From Numida meleagris (lineage: Eukaryota > Chordata > Aves > Galliformes > Numididae): a stretch of DNA of 64,000 nt. Below are positions 11,658-23,192 of this stretch, in pieces. The DNA lies in contig NC_034410.1 in the NCBI RefSeq assembly GCF_002078875.1, positions 79,963,748 to 80,027,747 on the forward strand. The letters run 5' to 3'. The notes below the pieces were generated by a model. The model ran no database searches, had not been told where the DNA came from, and saw only the letters and a list, made by a program, of their open reading frames with translations. Each line of letters starts with the position of its first letter. Position 1 is the first letter of the stretch. A program made the translations under genes and the position numbers.

Positions 11658-13472
11658 TTTGGTTGACAGAATGACTCATCACTGTGCATATTGAAAGGAG
11701 CAGAGCTCAAAGAAGAGCCATTGGATTCCTGTGGCACAGTTATGAAGGGAGAAGTTGGAAGAAGATTGTGAGTAGTAAGCCAGATCAGAAATAACTGTCA
11801 AAGGAAAACCATGGAAAGCTACAACAGCCTTCTGTCATTCTGTACTAATTGGGAAATATTTACCCTTAGCACCTGCTGACAGTACAGCAGAGACACCTGT
11901 ATCCAGGTGGTTGTTTTAAGTTCATAAGGTGACACTGAGAATCGAGAAACATATGTCAAAGACCTAGAGGTTAATTCTGCTATTGCATATAGAAGACATA
12001 TCTCTAATGATACCATGTGGTAAAATTGATCAAAGAGTGTTCTTTTATTAGTGGAGCATTAAAATAGTTCAAGTTTAATCTCTGTTTAAAATGAAATAAA
12101 GTTTCATTTTTAATCACCTTCTTTGTTCAACTCTTTCCTGAACATTTCACAGAAGTAAGACAAGAAACAGTTAAACATCCTTGCTGGATTTCTTATGATC
12201 AAACTTTTGACCTTTACTTAGATTTTCTAATATTTTGAATCCATCTGCCATCATGTGTTTGCTAATTTTGACAGAATAATATGTTATTCTCAAAATGAGA
12301 GAAAAAAATGCCTTAGGTATGGTTTCAAGTTTTTCTGAGACCTGGAGTTACTTTATCAAATATGAAGTTACAGATCAGGACCAAGAAATTGTTCTTGATT
12401 TCTCTGTGCAGGAACACAGTTTAGCTACAGCCTGACTCCATGTCGGGAGGAGAGCAGAGTAAGTACCCAGCCACATATTCATAAATAGGAGGGATTTTTG
12501 CATTCTCTGAATTCTTCTACCCTGTCAATGGAGAGATTTCAGAAATTTCTGTAATGGTTGCGTGGACCAGAGGAATATTATAAGCTGATTAAATAGTCTC
12601 ATGGTAGCATTAAGTATTCTAATTGATGATTGTAAAGAATCAATACATGAAGCATTTGGATCCCAATACTCATTTCCAGATCTGCTCAAAGGCTCATGCA
12701 AGAATCTGTGAATGTTGGGCCACTGTGGTATGTTCTACCAGAGACTTCCTGGTGAGTCCTCAGGCAGAAATGTCATTATCCACTTTGATTAAGATCATCA
12801 TGCTTAGTCCAAAACTAAAACATTAGATGAGGAATTTTCTCTTGAAGGAGAAAAGATAGGTCTCTGTTAATGTAAGGAAGATGTTCTGGGTCATTCTTAT
12901 TTTCAGTATGGTAATACTAATTTTTCTGTTATTAATATAAAGTGCCCAATAATAAAGTGTCCTTTGTCTGAGAAGACTCCTTGGTGTCTTCACGTGGCTT
13001 CTTCCCTGCCCCCCCTTTTTTTTTCTTAATCTGGAAAATAGACTAATCCTCCCTTAAAGCTACATCCAGCTGAGATAAAGGAGGATTTTTAAATGATTAA
13101 AGCAGAACTACACATCTGCTGGAATGTAATCAGATTCACATTTTCCTTGTTATTAATGACAAGCTATAACCAGTGTTTTAGAATCCTTTTGCAGAACAGC
13201 AAAAATGAAATGGAATGATTTGTATTAGCATTTCAGATATGATATGCTGCAATGTAGTATGTAGGACTCAGAGATGAGACTGAGAAACAGTGCTAAAATG
13301 CTAAAATTAATGATGCTGTGAGGCTAATAGCTTTTTGTTGTTGTTTAGAAAGTTTCTTCAACTATTACTGTTGGTTTACAAATTTCCCATCATTCTTTGT
13401 AATATAAAGCGAGTTGCATAACCTAGTAAAAATACTTCTTTCCCACTGGAAAAACAAAAACAAACCAAAAAA

Positions 13473-13493
13473 AAGGCCTGTAGTCCAGGCCTT
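13473..13493. repeat. Short perfect inverted repeat after an A-rich run
   Basis: AAGGCCTG and CAGGCCTT pair perfectly over 8 bp around a 5-base loop TAGTC, directly after a run of A. There is no T-run after it, and terminators of this kind do not apply in a vertebrate context, so it is recorded only as a structural oddity. Confidence 0.6.
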
Positions 13494-15364
13494 GCTTGCC
13501 CTTGACCCTGTAAATAGTTTTATCTTTGGTTCCTTCCACTTTGAATTGTTGTTTACATGCCTGATCTTTCAGACTTGAGAAAATATTTGCATATTGTATC
13601 TTTGACTTGAAATGCTAATAAGAGATATCATAAAACACTCTAGGGAAAAATCCCTCAATTTTTTCCAAAGTAAAACTACCAGAAATCACTTCAATTATTA
13701 TTTTAAATGAGCGTTTCAAGTGCTCTAGAATAAACAGTAGGAATAGATATCCCTCAGATTAAATTCTTGCCTTGTAGCTTAAGTATTCCATGTATTTAAA
13801 ACAGTACTGCAGAAATACAATGAAAGAATGTTTTGAAAGTAGGTAAGTAGCACCTATGGTAAGCTGCAGTTCATAGTCTAAAAGGTCAGGAATGCTTGTT
13901 AACAGAGACAGTATCAAAACATCAATTTATACCCAGAAAAAATGAAGACTGACACTTAACAGTGATATTCCTATGTCTTTTTATTGATATGTCTTTACTA
14001 TGAATGATAAAAGAGGGAAATCAAGATTTTTAATATGAACAGTAGTTATTATTGTTAGTTGCAAGCAGTATATTTTGTTCAGTTTACAGCTGTATCTGAA
14101 TATATGAATATTTATGTTGGAATGTGTGTAAGTGTCCTGTGTGTAGACATGAATATATATGCTTATATCACATATGCAGGGTGGGAGTATTAGTCACACT
14201 GACTTGAACAAGTGTTTTATAATTGATGCATTTTATTTATTATTACTCTAAATCATGTTTTTAATAAGGTTTCACAACAATATGTGGCAATAAATTGTTA
14301 GATGGAGAAGCAGTTGCAAAGATTATCATATATTAGAAAGTTACTACTCAGATCAGGATCAGTAACCAAGCCATAATCAAGAGCTAATTGTCTTCAGTGT
14401 GGATTTAAATGCACAGACAATAGCGGATAGATAAAATTAGAATTTGAAGGTATCCAGTAAAAGTCTATTGCATAATTTCTCAGTCACTGGGTGCTCAATT
14501 CAGAAAGGTTCTCAAGGCAAGGTTTTTAAAGGTTTTAAATACTTTGAAAGAATGACTTTAAAAAATCGCTGTCAACCTAATCTTACGTACCTGAATTGTT
14601 ACTGGCCAAAGAAAGAAGTGTAATTACTAAATAAGAAGCTACAACTACCCAGGATCAGACTTTCAACATATAGTTTATCAGGTATGTGGGCATGTTCAAT
14701 AATAATTTTTCAGTCTTAAAGAAGTGAAAATAAGAAACATGCTGCAGTTGGTTATAGAATTTACTTGTAATTCAGAAAAGCTATGTTCCAGCCTCTCTTG
14801 CATCATGCATTTCCCTAAGAGCTAGAGCCATAAATGCACTTAAATCAAAGCTCTTAGCTTTTACTTGCCTGACCCTCAGACTGAAAAGCCCTGCAATATC
14901 TGAAGAATTCTTTTATATTATTTTTAGAAGTTCAGAAACAATCCTATTACACTTCTTCCATGTACCCATGAAAATAAAGGGAGAAACTTAATGTTCTTGT
15001 TCATCTCCTTCTAGACTGAGTAATAGCACTGTTTCAAGAAAGGTAAAAAGTAGCCCTTTACCATCTAATTTATAAGCCTCTAAATAGAATCATGTCTGGT
15101 GAAAAACTAATACAGCCATCCCAATTTCTTGTAGTCTAATCAGAAGACATTCAGCCAAAGAGTATAGCCTCCTTCTAAGGAGGCTTCTAAGTATAGCTTT
15201 TAAGTAGTCACAGCTCAGCCTCCTATCCTGAATTTAATATTTGCCATTAGAAGAGGATATGCATATAACATGGGAAAAGAATTTTCGGTTGAAATATATA
15301 AACACCAGCTTACATGGAGTAAAAGCAGGGGAAGGTTGCACAACTTCATGGATTAAATTCTTTC

Positions 15365-15923
15365 TACATAGGTTGCTCTGAAAGTAATGCCTCCTATTTA
15401 TTTCCACAGAAAATACAACAGATACAAAGAACACAACAACACTATTTCATAGAGTAAATTCTCAGCTACAAACCACTATTTTTTCAACTTAGTTATCACC
15501 ATTAGCCATGCATTTTTGCCAGCAATGAGCAAGAGCCTGCATGCTGCGATTGTAAAAATATGCAGGTCCATCCAGAAGACTTGTCTTTCACATTGCTGTC
15601 GTCACTGCTGAAACGCGCCACCAGCTGTGCTCACAGCTACTTTTTGGCCTCTGTAAATGTCAAGTGTTGATGTATGTCAGTGGGTGCCATTTTTTCCACA
15701 CGGAGGAATTCAATTCCACACATTTGCTTCATACACACTTCCTTTTTGTCAGATGCTATTTTGTCAGACTTCCCCTCTGCTGCCAATTGTCACATAGAAA
15801 CAAAATGTAAACGCATGTTGGTGGGAAGGTTCAACCTTTACTGCCATACGACCAATATCTGCCTCTGATGTCATGGGCTAACGTAATAAAACAGGCGGCA
15901 TTATTTTTGGAGAAGCCCTCGTA
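15365..15923 (+). mobile_element. Non-autonomous mariner-like element, copy 2, with TA target duplication
   Basis: The body spans 15367-15921 (555 bp) and is flanked by TA at 15365-15366 and 15922-15923, the duplication expected for Tc1/mariner transposition. The left end reads GGTTGCTCTGAAAGTAATGCC and the right end is its imperfect inverted copy, GGCATTATTTTTGGAGAAGCC. It has the same orientation as copy 1 and shares the same internal blocks (ACAAGAGCCTGCATGC, GTCAGTGGGTGCCAT). No transposase reading frame remains. Confidence 0.85.
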
Positions 15924-17454
15924 GGTGTGCATTGGTGTCTAGGAGATTTAGAACAAACCAAACCATGTATGGTATCCTTAGGCATCTGTAAAGCATCTAG
16001 ACAAAGCTGTGGCAGATCTGAAAACATTTGACTAAGACCATTTATACTGGACCTTCTTTTTAAACTGCTGATTGCTTTCTGACTTACGAAAGAAAACGTG
16101 ACTAAGCAAGTGTGAACATTTCAAAAATGAAATAGAGGAATCACTGTTACCACTATTACTGTTTTTTGTGCTTTGCTCTTGGCTAGTGTACTAGCAGAAT
16201 GAAAATAATCTGATAAATTCAGATTTCCATTTATGTGGAAAAGATACGTGTCCTGATACGAGCTTTGTGCTTTGCATTTTCTTTCAAACAAGTGAGTCTC
16301 TGTAAACTAGGATGACCTCAAAAAAGTCAATACAGTATGACAGAATCTTCAAAATTTTCCAGCCCAGATTTCATGAACACAGCTGGGTTTCTTTCTCAGC
16401 AAGACCATCCGATTTTCATTCCTTAAGAGCACTGAAATAATTACTAATTGCTTTCCTTATATCTCCTTTATAAATTCAAAAGTATTTCTAATTACAGTAG
16501 TATATAAATATAAGCCTTTATTGTAAAGTTACCTTTAAAATTACCTTTAAATTTAATTTAAATTACCTTTAAAATCTCAGGGGGTTTTCTAGACATTCTC
16601 ATGTTTAACGTGTTTAAAATTATTAATAAGAATTCTGGGTACCTTCACTGTTCACTCTAACATACCTATTGGAAAGCTGAGCAAGAATTTAATCCAGTCT
16701 GATTTAGCTTTAGGAAATATGTCCACCATTACCTCTCCCACAAAAAGGAGAAGGGAGTTCTAAATTTAAGGTTTATAAGTCATTTCCCAATCTTTCAACA
16801 ATGAATTCATGTGATATACATAGAGCTGACGATTACAGGAATAACTTGTATGCTTTTCCCATCCATCTACTCTGCCCAACTGGCTAACCAGTCTGCTTTG
16901 AACATTTTTACACTGCAATTTTCTGCTTGTGTTTATCATAAGTTATCTGTTGAGTCCTAGGCAATCTCAGTGGAATTTTCTAATTGTTTTTCTTTATCTC
17001 CCACCTATGAGAAAACAAAATTGTGTAATAGGTTGCTAATATGTGCACCACAAGTGTTTAGAATCTAGTTGAGAATCTTGAAATTTTAAAACATAAATTT
17101 GAAAATTCATATGGGAAATTGAATGTCATTTCATTGTGTGCATGTTTTGGATGGCTGTATTAATGGTGTACAAGTGTTCAGGGGAAACTGATAAATGTGA
17201 CCTATTTCATTAAATAGAGTTTAGAGTGCTCAGAAGTCACTGATTTATTTGAATTTTCTAATAAGTAAAGATGAAATTCTGAATTTTGGGGTGAACCAAG
17301 CACATTACAGATAATAATTATTTATTGCTGTTTGTTCCAGGAGACAGAAACAAGAACTTGGTATTTATTCCTCTTATCTCTTCATACACTGAATGTTTGC
17401 GGAACAGTAAAATCAGCGTGGAAAGGGGAATAATAAGGTTTTTAAAGGGTAGTT
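15924..17454. other. AT-rich DNA without recognised gene
   Basis: No gene or RNA is recognised. A small cluster of TTACCTTTAAA-like repeats lies at 16527-16574. The rest up to the LTR target site appears unique. Confidence 0.55.
16527..16574 (+). repeat. Three imperfect copies of TTACCTTTAAAA
   Basis: The 12-base unit occurs near 16528, 16541 and 16563, the last after an AT-rich spacer. It looks like slippage-type local duplication. Confidence 0.6.
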
Positions 17455-17716
17455 GTGGACTGTTGTAATAGGCGGTTGCGAGGATACGAGATGTAACGAG
17501 AAAGGCCCCCTCCCCGAAGGAATAGGGACAAGTTGACCAAAGAATGTACCCGTGACGCAGGGAAAATGGCAAACTAAGATGATCCGATAAGCTACCTTTT
17601 GATATGTCAGTAGATGGAAAATACTGCTTCATGCTTCATTGCTACATGCCTCAGCAAAAATATCCAATCAGCATTAAGGGAGTAAGCTTTAGATGGCAAT
17701 AGTGGATAACAAGCAT

Positions 17717-17746
17717 TATAAAAGTAGTGCTATACCTTTGAATAAA
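17717..17746 (+). promoter_or_regulatory. LTR TATA box and polyadenylation signal
   Basis: TATAAAAG lies at 17717-17724 and AATAAA at 17741-17746. Their order and 17 bp separation fit the end of U3 and the R region of a short LTR. Whether this promoter is still active cannot be judged from sequence. Confidence 0.6.
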
Positions 17747-17768
17747 AAAAAGCTTTTCTTGCTGCTAT

Positions 17769-17802
17769 TGTGTGTGTGTCTGTGTGTGTGTGTGTGAGTG
17801 TG
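17769..17802 (+). repeat. (TG)n microsatellite inside the LTR U5
   Basis: About 30 bases of TG dinucleotides with one TC and one AG interruption lie inside the LTR, just before its end. Because similar GTGTGAGTG text recurs after the primer site, this tract is a plausible substrate for the rearrangement of the element. Confidence 0.85.
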
Positions 17803-17810
17803 TTTTCAAG

Positions 17811-17828
17811 TGGTGCCGAAACCCGGGA
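17811..17828 (+). other. tRNA-Phe-type primer binding site
   Basis: TGGTGCCGAAACCCGGGA is complementary to the 3' end (including CCA) of vertebrate tRNA-Phe as I recall it, at all 18 positions. It lies two bases after the LTR CA end, the position where a retroviral primer site should be. It marks the start of the former internal region. Confidence 0.8.
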
Positions 17829-17857
17829 ACGTGTGAGTGAATGTGTTTTCAGTGGAC

Positions 17858-20800
17858 CCAACAAAAATATGCTTACTTCAGCACATTTCAGTACAGCAAA
17901 CATTTATATGAGACAGATGTTTTTTAGTACTTCTAAAGTGTTCAGTGATTTATTCATTGTTCCCAGGAGCTTTATTCTTCAGTTTACTTGCTTATATTCA
18001 GTGAGTAAAGGTGGCAGAGTAGACCCCTCTGGAACTTTAGATTTCACTACTATAATTTTTGCGAAGGTGAAATATCAAATAAATTTTAATTCTCCCGAAT
18101 AATTTTGTATGTTCTGATGTTCCTGCCCTGAAATGAAAATGGAGGTGATTATACTAAGCAAAAACTGAGGTTCTGAGAAAATAAAAAGTAATGGTAATAC
18201 AGTTTCATAAGGAGCAGGGTTACAAATGGTAATGACAGCAGTAATAGAGGGCCGTACACTTCCATTATCTCCATATGAACTATTCTTCCATAGTGAACTA
18301 CCCCACATCCACCCATAGAAGCTCTACTTACATAGTAACAAATTTTGTGTTAATTAATTTACTTTGGAAGTGATGTAACTGCCCTCTGGAAGAGATTGCT
18401 ATGAGTTTCAGGCTGACTATGCTGCTACTGTCAGCCCTTCCCAGGCTGTTCTGCAGCATGCTGCTTTGCATTTCATTCTGCCTTCCCGGAAACCTGCCTC
18501 TGATGCTTCCCCATCATCTTGATTACATGACACTTTAAATACTGTAATAGACATGATCCTTTCATGATTCCCATTGTGACAAACCACATGCCCATAACAA
18601 AATAGCTGTATTTAGTTCAATTTGTAGGATATAAACTTACTTTCCCTGTGAGGATCTGTAGCTCTCCAGAAAATATTATTACTTGAAATTTTCCTCATTA
18701 TTCTCTCATTCATTCTACGTTAATTTTTTTCCCTTTCATTTTTTTCCTCACATATATCTGTTCTCTTCATAACTTTTTCTGCTCCCTGTATTATTTCCTA
18801 GTTCAGTGCTATTTTTTTACTCAATAAACTAATTTTTTGTGAGAAGACAGTTTGCTCAATTTCTGTAGAATGAAAAGTGTCCAGGACTTATCTTGACTCA
18901 TATTCAGCCATTACCTTAGGGAATTTCAATCTGAAGTGAAGGAAAATGGAAAAGAAAATGGAAGCAAGGGTGAATCATGGCTTTAGACATCAGATGGTTA
19001 CAGCTCTGTTTCTCCCATTGTGTTTGTAGCATTTTTTTTTCTACTGCAGTTTCATTTTTACTTATTATGTGAGTTAAGGAAGTCTGATAACTGACATCTG
19101 TAAATTATCATCTATAGTGATCTTGCTCTGAATTTCTGAATATAATTCTTTTACCACTCATTTTTCCTATGGCTGTTCTCTAGGCATGTCTATACAAACT
19201 CCTTCAGTTCAAAGGACTTAATTTATGAGAAATAAGCTAATAAATGCCATTTGAAATAAATGAAAATAAAATTTGAGCCTTCTAACTTAGAGATTTTTTT
19301 TGTGTGTTGTGTTCATACCTCATTGATTTTTTTTTCTGGTAAAGAAAAATAACGATCTTCTAAAATCCTGGACAAATGTATCTGTGGAATGTTAAACAAA
19401 AATAAATAAAATAGAATGCAACTGTGAATGCCTTTATGATGCCATCATCCAAGGCACAGAAATTGAAAAATACACTTTTTAATGAAAATGCACTTTTTTG
19501 TGTTCAAATTAAGGTTGTAGTAATTAAAATCTTGTTATTTCATCACCAGTAAAAGAATAAGAGAAATAAAGACTACTCTTAGAGCTTCTGTGTATAGCTA
19601 TGCTTATTCTTTGGAGTTCTGACAGCTCTCATACTACTTTCTTCTGTCTAACAAAAATCAAGTAATATACCTTATCTGTAACTAAACTCTTGGAATCATA
19701 CAAACCAGTGAAGTGCATGTTTGTTTAAAGTACAATATAAAATGAAAATGCTTCATGTTAAAGATGCTAAAAACCTGTGCTTTCATTCAGTTCTAATTCT
19801 GCTACTTTTTAGAAGCATGTGTTCTCAAATTCCTGAATGTTCAAGAGTATGATCTCAAAACCAGTCATCTTTTATCTATGTATTTTATATTATTTGAAGT
19901 TTATTCTTGCATTGACTGATGCCTTTTAAATATAGAAACTATATTTACATATAGAAACTATGCATTTAGAAAAACAGAAGGTGGATTTGTTCTTGGTCCT
20001 CCAGAATTTGTTGTCTTCCAAATGATGCTCTTGAAAACAGGAACAAGAATATAGCAGCAGTCAACTTGAAAATCATTTACAGTCACTTGAAGTGTCTGAA
20101 CTCAGGCCTAAAATGCAAGGCTCTTATCAAATTTTTCAGGGAATGTGCTGTTTTTGTTTTGAAGTTGAAACAGAACATATATAGCATATTTTAAATGAAC
20201 ACATATAAATGCAAACTGCATTCTGTGTCAAAAACATGGACTGCTTTACCTACATGAAAAAGGTTTGTTTTCTGTTTGAAGAAGATGTTGAGAATTTAGG
20301 CTGGGAAACTGAAAAGATAAAAGTAGACCATATCGTAGCAGTGCTGCTTACTGTAACTGAAATGTAGGTGTGTTGCCAAGGTGACCACAATGCTGAATTC
20401 ATCAGTAGTCAAGAGTTTAACTATAGACATCTCTAAAAGTTAGATCTCTGTCTTGGTTAGAATATAAACATTTCATGGAGCTTCTCCTTGTTGATAGACT
20501 GGAATACAAAAAGTAGTATTACAACAATCAATATTAGAACATTTTGTAGAAGTTAATTCATGTACCTGCACTATTATGTGATAACATTCACATTAGTGAC
20601 ATTGGTTACAGCAAGAACTATCAGAAAGTAGTTTACTACATGAATCTGTATGATATGTCATTATAATGTATTCAGTGAAATGCCAGAATGTAGAAAATTT
20701 CTGCACAGATACAACGGTATACGTAATCTAGTTTTTACATGCTTCAGTTTTTACAGCTTCCTTACAGAAGCCCTCTTGCGTATTAGTGAAATGGGATTCT

Positions 20801-20870
20801 TCAGAAAGAAGGGGCCTTGAAAATGAGGTATATATGCCACTTATCTACCTTAAGTAGATGAGTTAAAGTG
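17858..20870. other. AT-rich DNA without recognised gene
   Basis: No gag, pol or env remnant follows the LTR, and no host gene or RNA is recognised. Short open frames at 18075-18308 (minus) and elsewhere carry no motifs. TATAGAAACTAT is imperfectly repeated near 19934 and 19951. Confidence 0.55.
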
Positions 20871-22287
20871 ATGGAGAACTACAGGGCTGATACTGAAGAC
20901 AGTGCAGGGAGGTTCCATTGAGGTGGTCAAACTCAGTAATTTTAGAGCGCAACCATCTAGCCAGTTCCTTATATCTGTTGAGTGTTCCAGCTGTCAAATT
21001 CATGTTTCTACAATTTAGAGGCAAGGATGTTGTGCTGGACAATGTCAAATGCGTTGCACAAGTCCAGACTGATGATGGACTAGATGACCTTTAAAGGTCT
21101 CTTCCAACTCAAATGATTCTGTGGTTCTATGTATGCTGCTTTTCCCTTATCCACCAATGCTGTATAAGGCTACCAAGATTCTCACACACAACTTGCTCTT
21201 AGTAAAGCCATGCTGGCTGTCATAAATCAACTTTTTGTTTTCCATGTGCCTTAGCATAGTTTCCAGGAGGGTGTGCTCCATGATCTTGCTGGGCACAAAG
21301 GTGAGACTGACCAGCCTGTAGTTCCTCAGATCTTCCTTTTTTCCCTTTTTAAAAATGGGTGCTTTGTTTTCCCATTTCCAGTCAGAGGGAACTTCACTCG
21401 ACTGCCATAGCTTCTCAAATGTGATGGACAGTGGCTTAGCAAATTCATCCACCATTTCCCTCAGGGCCCACAGAGGCCTCTCATCAGGTTCAGTGGACAT
21501 GTGCACCTTGTTTGGTTCCTTAGACGGTCTTGAAACAGATCATCTGATCATCTTCAACAGTGGGCAGTTCTTCATTTTCCCACTTCCTGTCTTTGCCTTC
21601 TGGAACTTTCACAGTGTGGCTAGAGCTCGAAGACTGAGATGGAGAAGTCATATAGTACCTCGGCCGGGCCTCCCATCTCAGTCTGGAGAGGGCCCACATT
21701 TTCCCTAGTCTTCCTTTTATTGCTGATATACTTAGATAAGCCTTTCTTGTTTCCCTTGATGTTCCTGGCCAGATTTAAATTTTGTCAGGGCTTTAGCTTT
21801 CCTAACATGATCCCTGGCTGCTAGGACAGTTTCTCTCTATTCCTTCCAGACTACTTGTCCTTGCTTCCACCTTCTGTAAGCTTCCTTTTTGTGTTTTGTC
21901 CAGAAGCTCCTTTCTCATCCATGTGAGCCTCCTTGCATTTGACTTAGTCTTTGTTGGGATGCATTTCTCTTGTGCTTGAAGTGGGTGATTCTTGAAAATT
22001 AACCAGCTTCTTGGGCTTCCCTCCAGGACTTTAGTCCATGATACTCTACCAAGCATATCCTTGTAGAGGCCAGACTCCACTCTCGTGATGTGCAGATTAG
22101 TGAGCTTGCTGTGCACTCTCCTTGCTGCCCTAGGAATCTTGAACTCAAGTGTTTTATGGTTACTGCAGCTAAAGCTCCCCTTGAGTTTCACATTCTCCCT
22201 CAGCCTCTCCTTGTAGGGGTGTGGATGTTCTCTGCCTGCTGATAGGAAACGCATTCTGATGTTGGATATTATATTGCACTTTCTCAA
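20871..22287 (-). pseudogene. CR1 ORF2 (endonuclease/reverse transcriptase polyprotein) remnant
   Basis: This is the coding part of the CR1 fragment. The intact protein nicks target DNA and copies CR1 RNA there. The remnant keeps the linker and the RT segment with PIFKKGKKEDLRNYR (fingers) and QHGFTKSK, but the FADD catalytic box and the N-terminal endonuclease are absent. The frame is broken into pieces at about 22287-21802, 21506-21147 and below 21067, with an insertion between the last two. It cannot make a functional enzyme. Family assignment rests on several co-linear blocks shared with the copies at 37.9-39.6 kb. Confidence 0.85.
21074..21131 (+). mobile_element. Tiny CR1 3' tail inserted in the opposite orientation inside a CR1
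   Basis: The plus strand reads GACTAGATGACCTTTAAAGG, then TTCCAACTC and a tail ATGATTCTGTGGTTCTATG. This is the canonical CR1 3' terminus, nearly the same as 63160-63218. It interrupts the ORF2 remnant between its QHGFTK and LDLCNAFD segments. Only about 58 bp were copied, an extreme 5' truncation. Confidence 0.85.
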
Positions 22288-22300
22288 GGTCCCAGGCTAC

Positions 22301-22919
22301 AAACTTAACTGTAATCTTTTACCCTTCCATTAGTACAGTGTTTTCTCTGAATCTATATACATTTCCCACAGTAGGAGGCAGCTGATCCTTCTCTGATGCA
22401 TGGAAAACCAACAAAAGTTTAGATCTGTCAGTGCTAGCAAAACTGAAAATCATCAAGCATCATGTGCTCAAGTTCTATAATACTAGAGATCACACAATTT
22501 ACATCCTTAGTGTCATGTTATGAAACACTTTTTTATCCCTTGAGAGAGGTTCCTCAGTCAGTCCTAGTCAAAACAGTCCAGCATATACTGAAAGGACTCC
22601 CAAAGTCGTTGCATCTTTCAGTATTGTTGCTGCTACAGTCACAAATATGTTTAATGAATGATGTGTACAAATGAAAAAAAATCTAACTGAAATCAAATAT
22701 AAGAAGAGGTTGTTAGTGAGCGGAGTGGAAAGCTGCTGTAACAGTCATATTGAATTTTTTGAAGCTGTTTTGTGGAATTTGTTTTGCAGTAGATTCTGGC
22801 AGGAGTTAGGGCATCAAGAGCACAAGATCTTCATGAGTCAAAGGAAGATATTTCTGGGTAGTAAAAAATGGTATTTAGAAAGCTAATAAAATGACTGGAT
22901 TCTTTTTAGATTTAACCAA
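22301..22919. other. AT-rich DNA between CR1 and LTR, no gene seen
   Basis: No gene or repeat family is recognised. The frames at 22462-22674 and 22671-22886 have no recognisable domains and probably arise by chance. Confidence 0.5.
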
Positions 22920-23028
22920 TTTCTTTGTTGCTATCCCCTCCCGCGGCTGTTTATCCTCCTGACCTGAGGCTGTCTGTGCTCGCTCGGACGGAGTCTCTCA
23001 GTCACCAATGTGGTGGAAGCAGATCTCG

Positions 23029-23058
23029 TTTATTCCCTGGGACGCTCCTGGTATTATA
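23029..23058 (-). promoter_or_regulatory. Antisense LTR TATA box and poly(A) signal
   Basis: On the minus strand TATAAT lies at 23058-23053 and AATAAA at 23034-23029, 18 bp apart, matching the U3/R arrangement of a short avian LTR. If active it would drive transcription toward lower coordinates. Confidence 0.55.
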
Positions 23059-23106
23059 CCCATACACCTGACCGCATCCGCGACACGCGCTGGTTTTGTA
23101 ATTTCT

Positions 23107-23192
23107 GTCCAATCACAGCCTCGGTCACCCGCTGTGCACAAGGCTCCACGTCCAATCACAGTCTCGGTCACGCACCGTGCATGAGGCTCTTT
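23107..23192 (-). repeat. Duplicated 43 bp U3 segment with CCAAT box
   Basis: Two adjacent 43 bp units (23107-23149 and 23150-23192) both start GTCCAATCACAG and continue CTCGGTCAC. Each carries one CCAAT motif as read on the plus strand (ATTGG in LTR sense). Duplicated enhancer units are common in retroviral U3 regions, and the placement upstream of the TATA box fits that role. Confidence 0.8.

Larger units (their letters stand above)
10952..15364. other. AT-rich DNA without recognised gene
   Basis: No coding or RNA gene is recognised. It holds a 34 bp tandem duplication at 11590 and a small perfect hairpin at 13473. The open frames at 11819-12016 (minus) and 12623-12826 (plus) have no recognisable features. 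Confidence 0.55.
17455..17857 (+). mobile_element. Endogenous retroviral LTR retaining a primer binding site, flanked by GTGGAC duplications
   Basis: The element runs 17461-17851, begins TGTTGTAATAGG and ends GTGTTTTCA, and is flanked by identical 6 bp target duplications GTGGAC (17455-17460 and 17852-17857). It contains a TATAAAAG box (17717-17724), AATAAA (17741-17746) and a TG-rich U5. The LTR proper ends CA at 17808. The bases AG and an 18-base tRNA-Phe-type primer site (17811-17828) then follow. About 20 bases later a second LTR-like terminus, GTGTGAGTGAATGTGTTTTCA, appears before the right target duplication. It is therefore neither a simple solo LTR nor a provirus: all genes are gone but the primer site remains. 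The 6 bp duplication fits avian alpha- or beta-like (ERVK-type) elements. Its first 12 bases match those of the solo LTR at 52156 with one difference. Confidence 0.85.
20871..22300 (-). mobile_element. CR1 retrotransposon internal fragment (ORF2 middle), minus strand
   Basis: Minus-strand translation gives CR1 ORF2 from the endonuclease-to-RT linker through the RT fingers and palm start. In order these are blocks like SWLIFKNHPLQAQEKCIPTK (about 21.96 kb), NARRLTWMRKELLDKTQKG, then VPSDWKWENKAPIFKKGKK and QHGFTKSK (about 21.2-21.4 kb), and finally LDLCNAFDIVQHNILASKL (about 21.05 kb). Both ends are truncated: there is no CR1 tail at the low-coordinate side and no endonuclease at the other. 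Frameshifts and stops break the frame. A short CR1 3' tail of opposite orientation interrupts it at 21074-21131. Confidence 0.9.

Noticed and set aside
17770..18102. 110-codon frame spanning the LTR and its flank
   Set aside because: Begins in the TG microsatellite of the LTR and crosses the primer site and target duplication, so it is an artefact.
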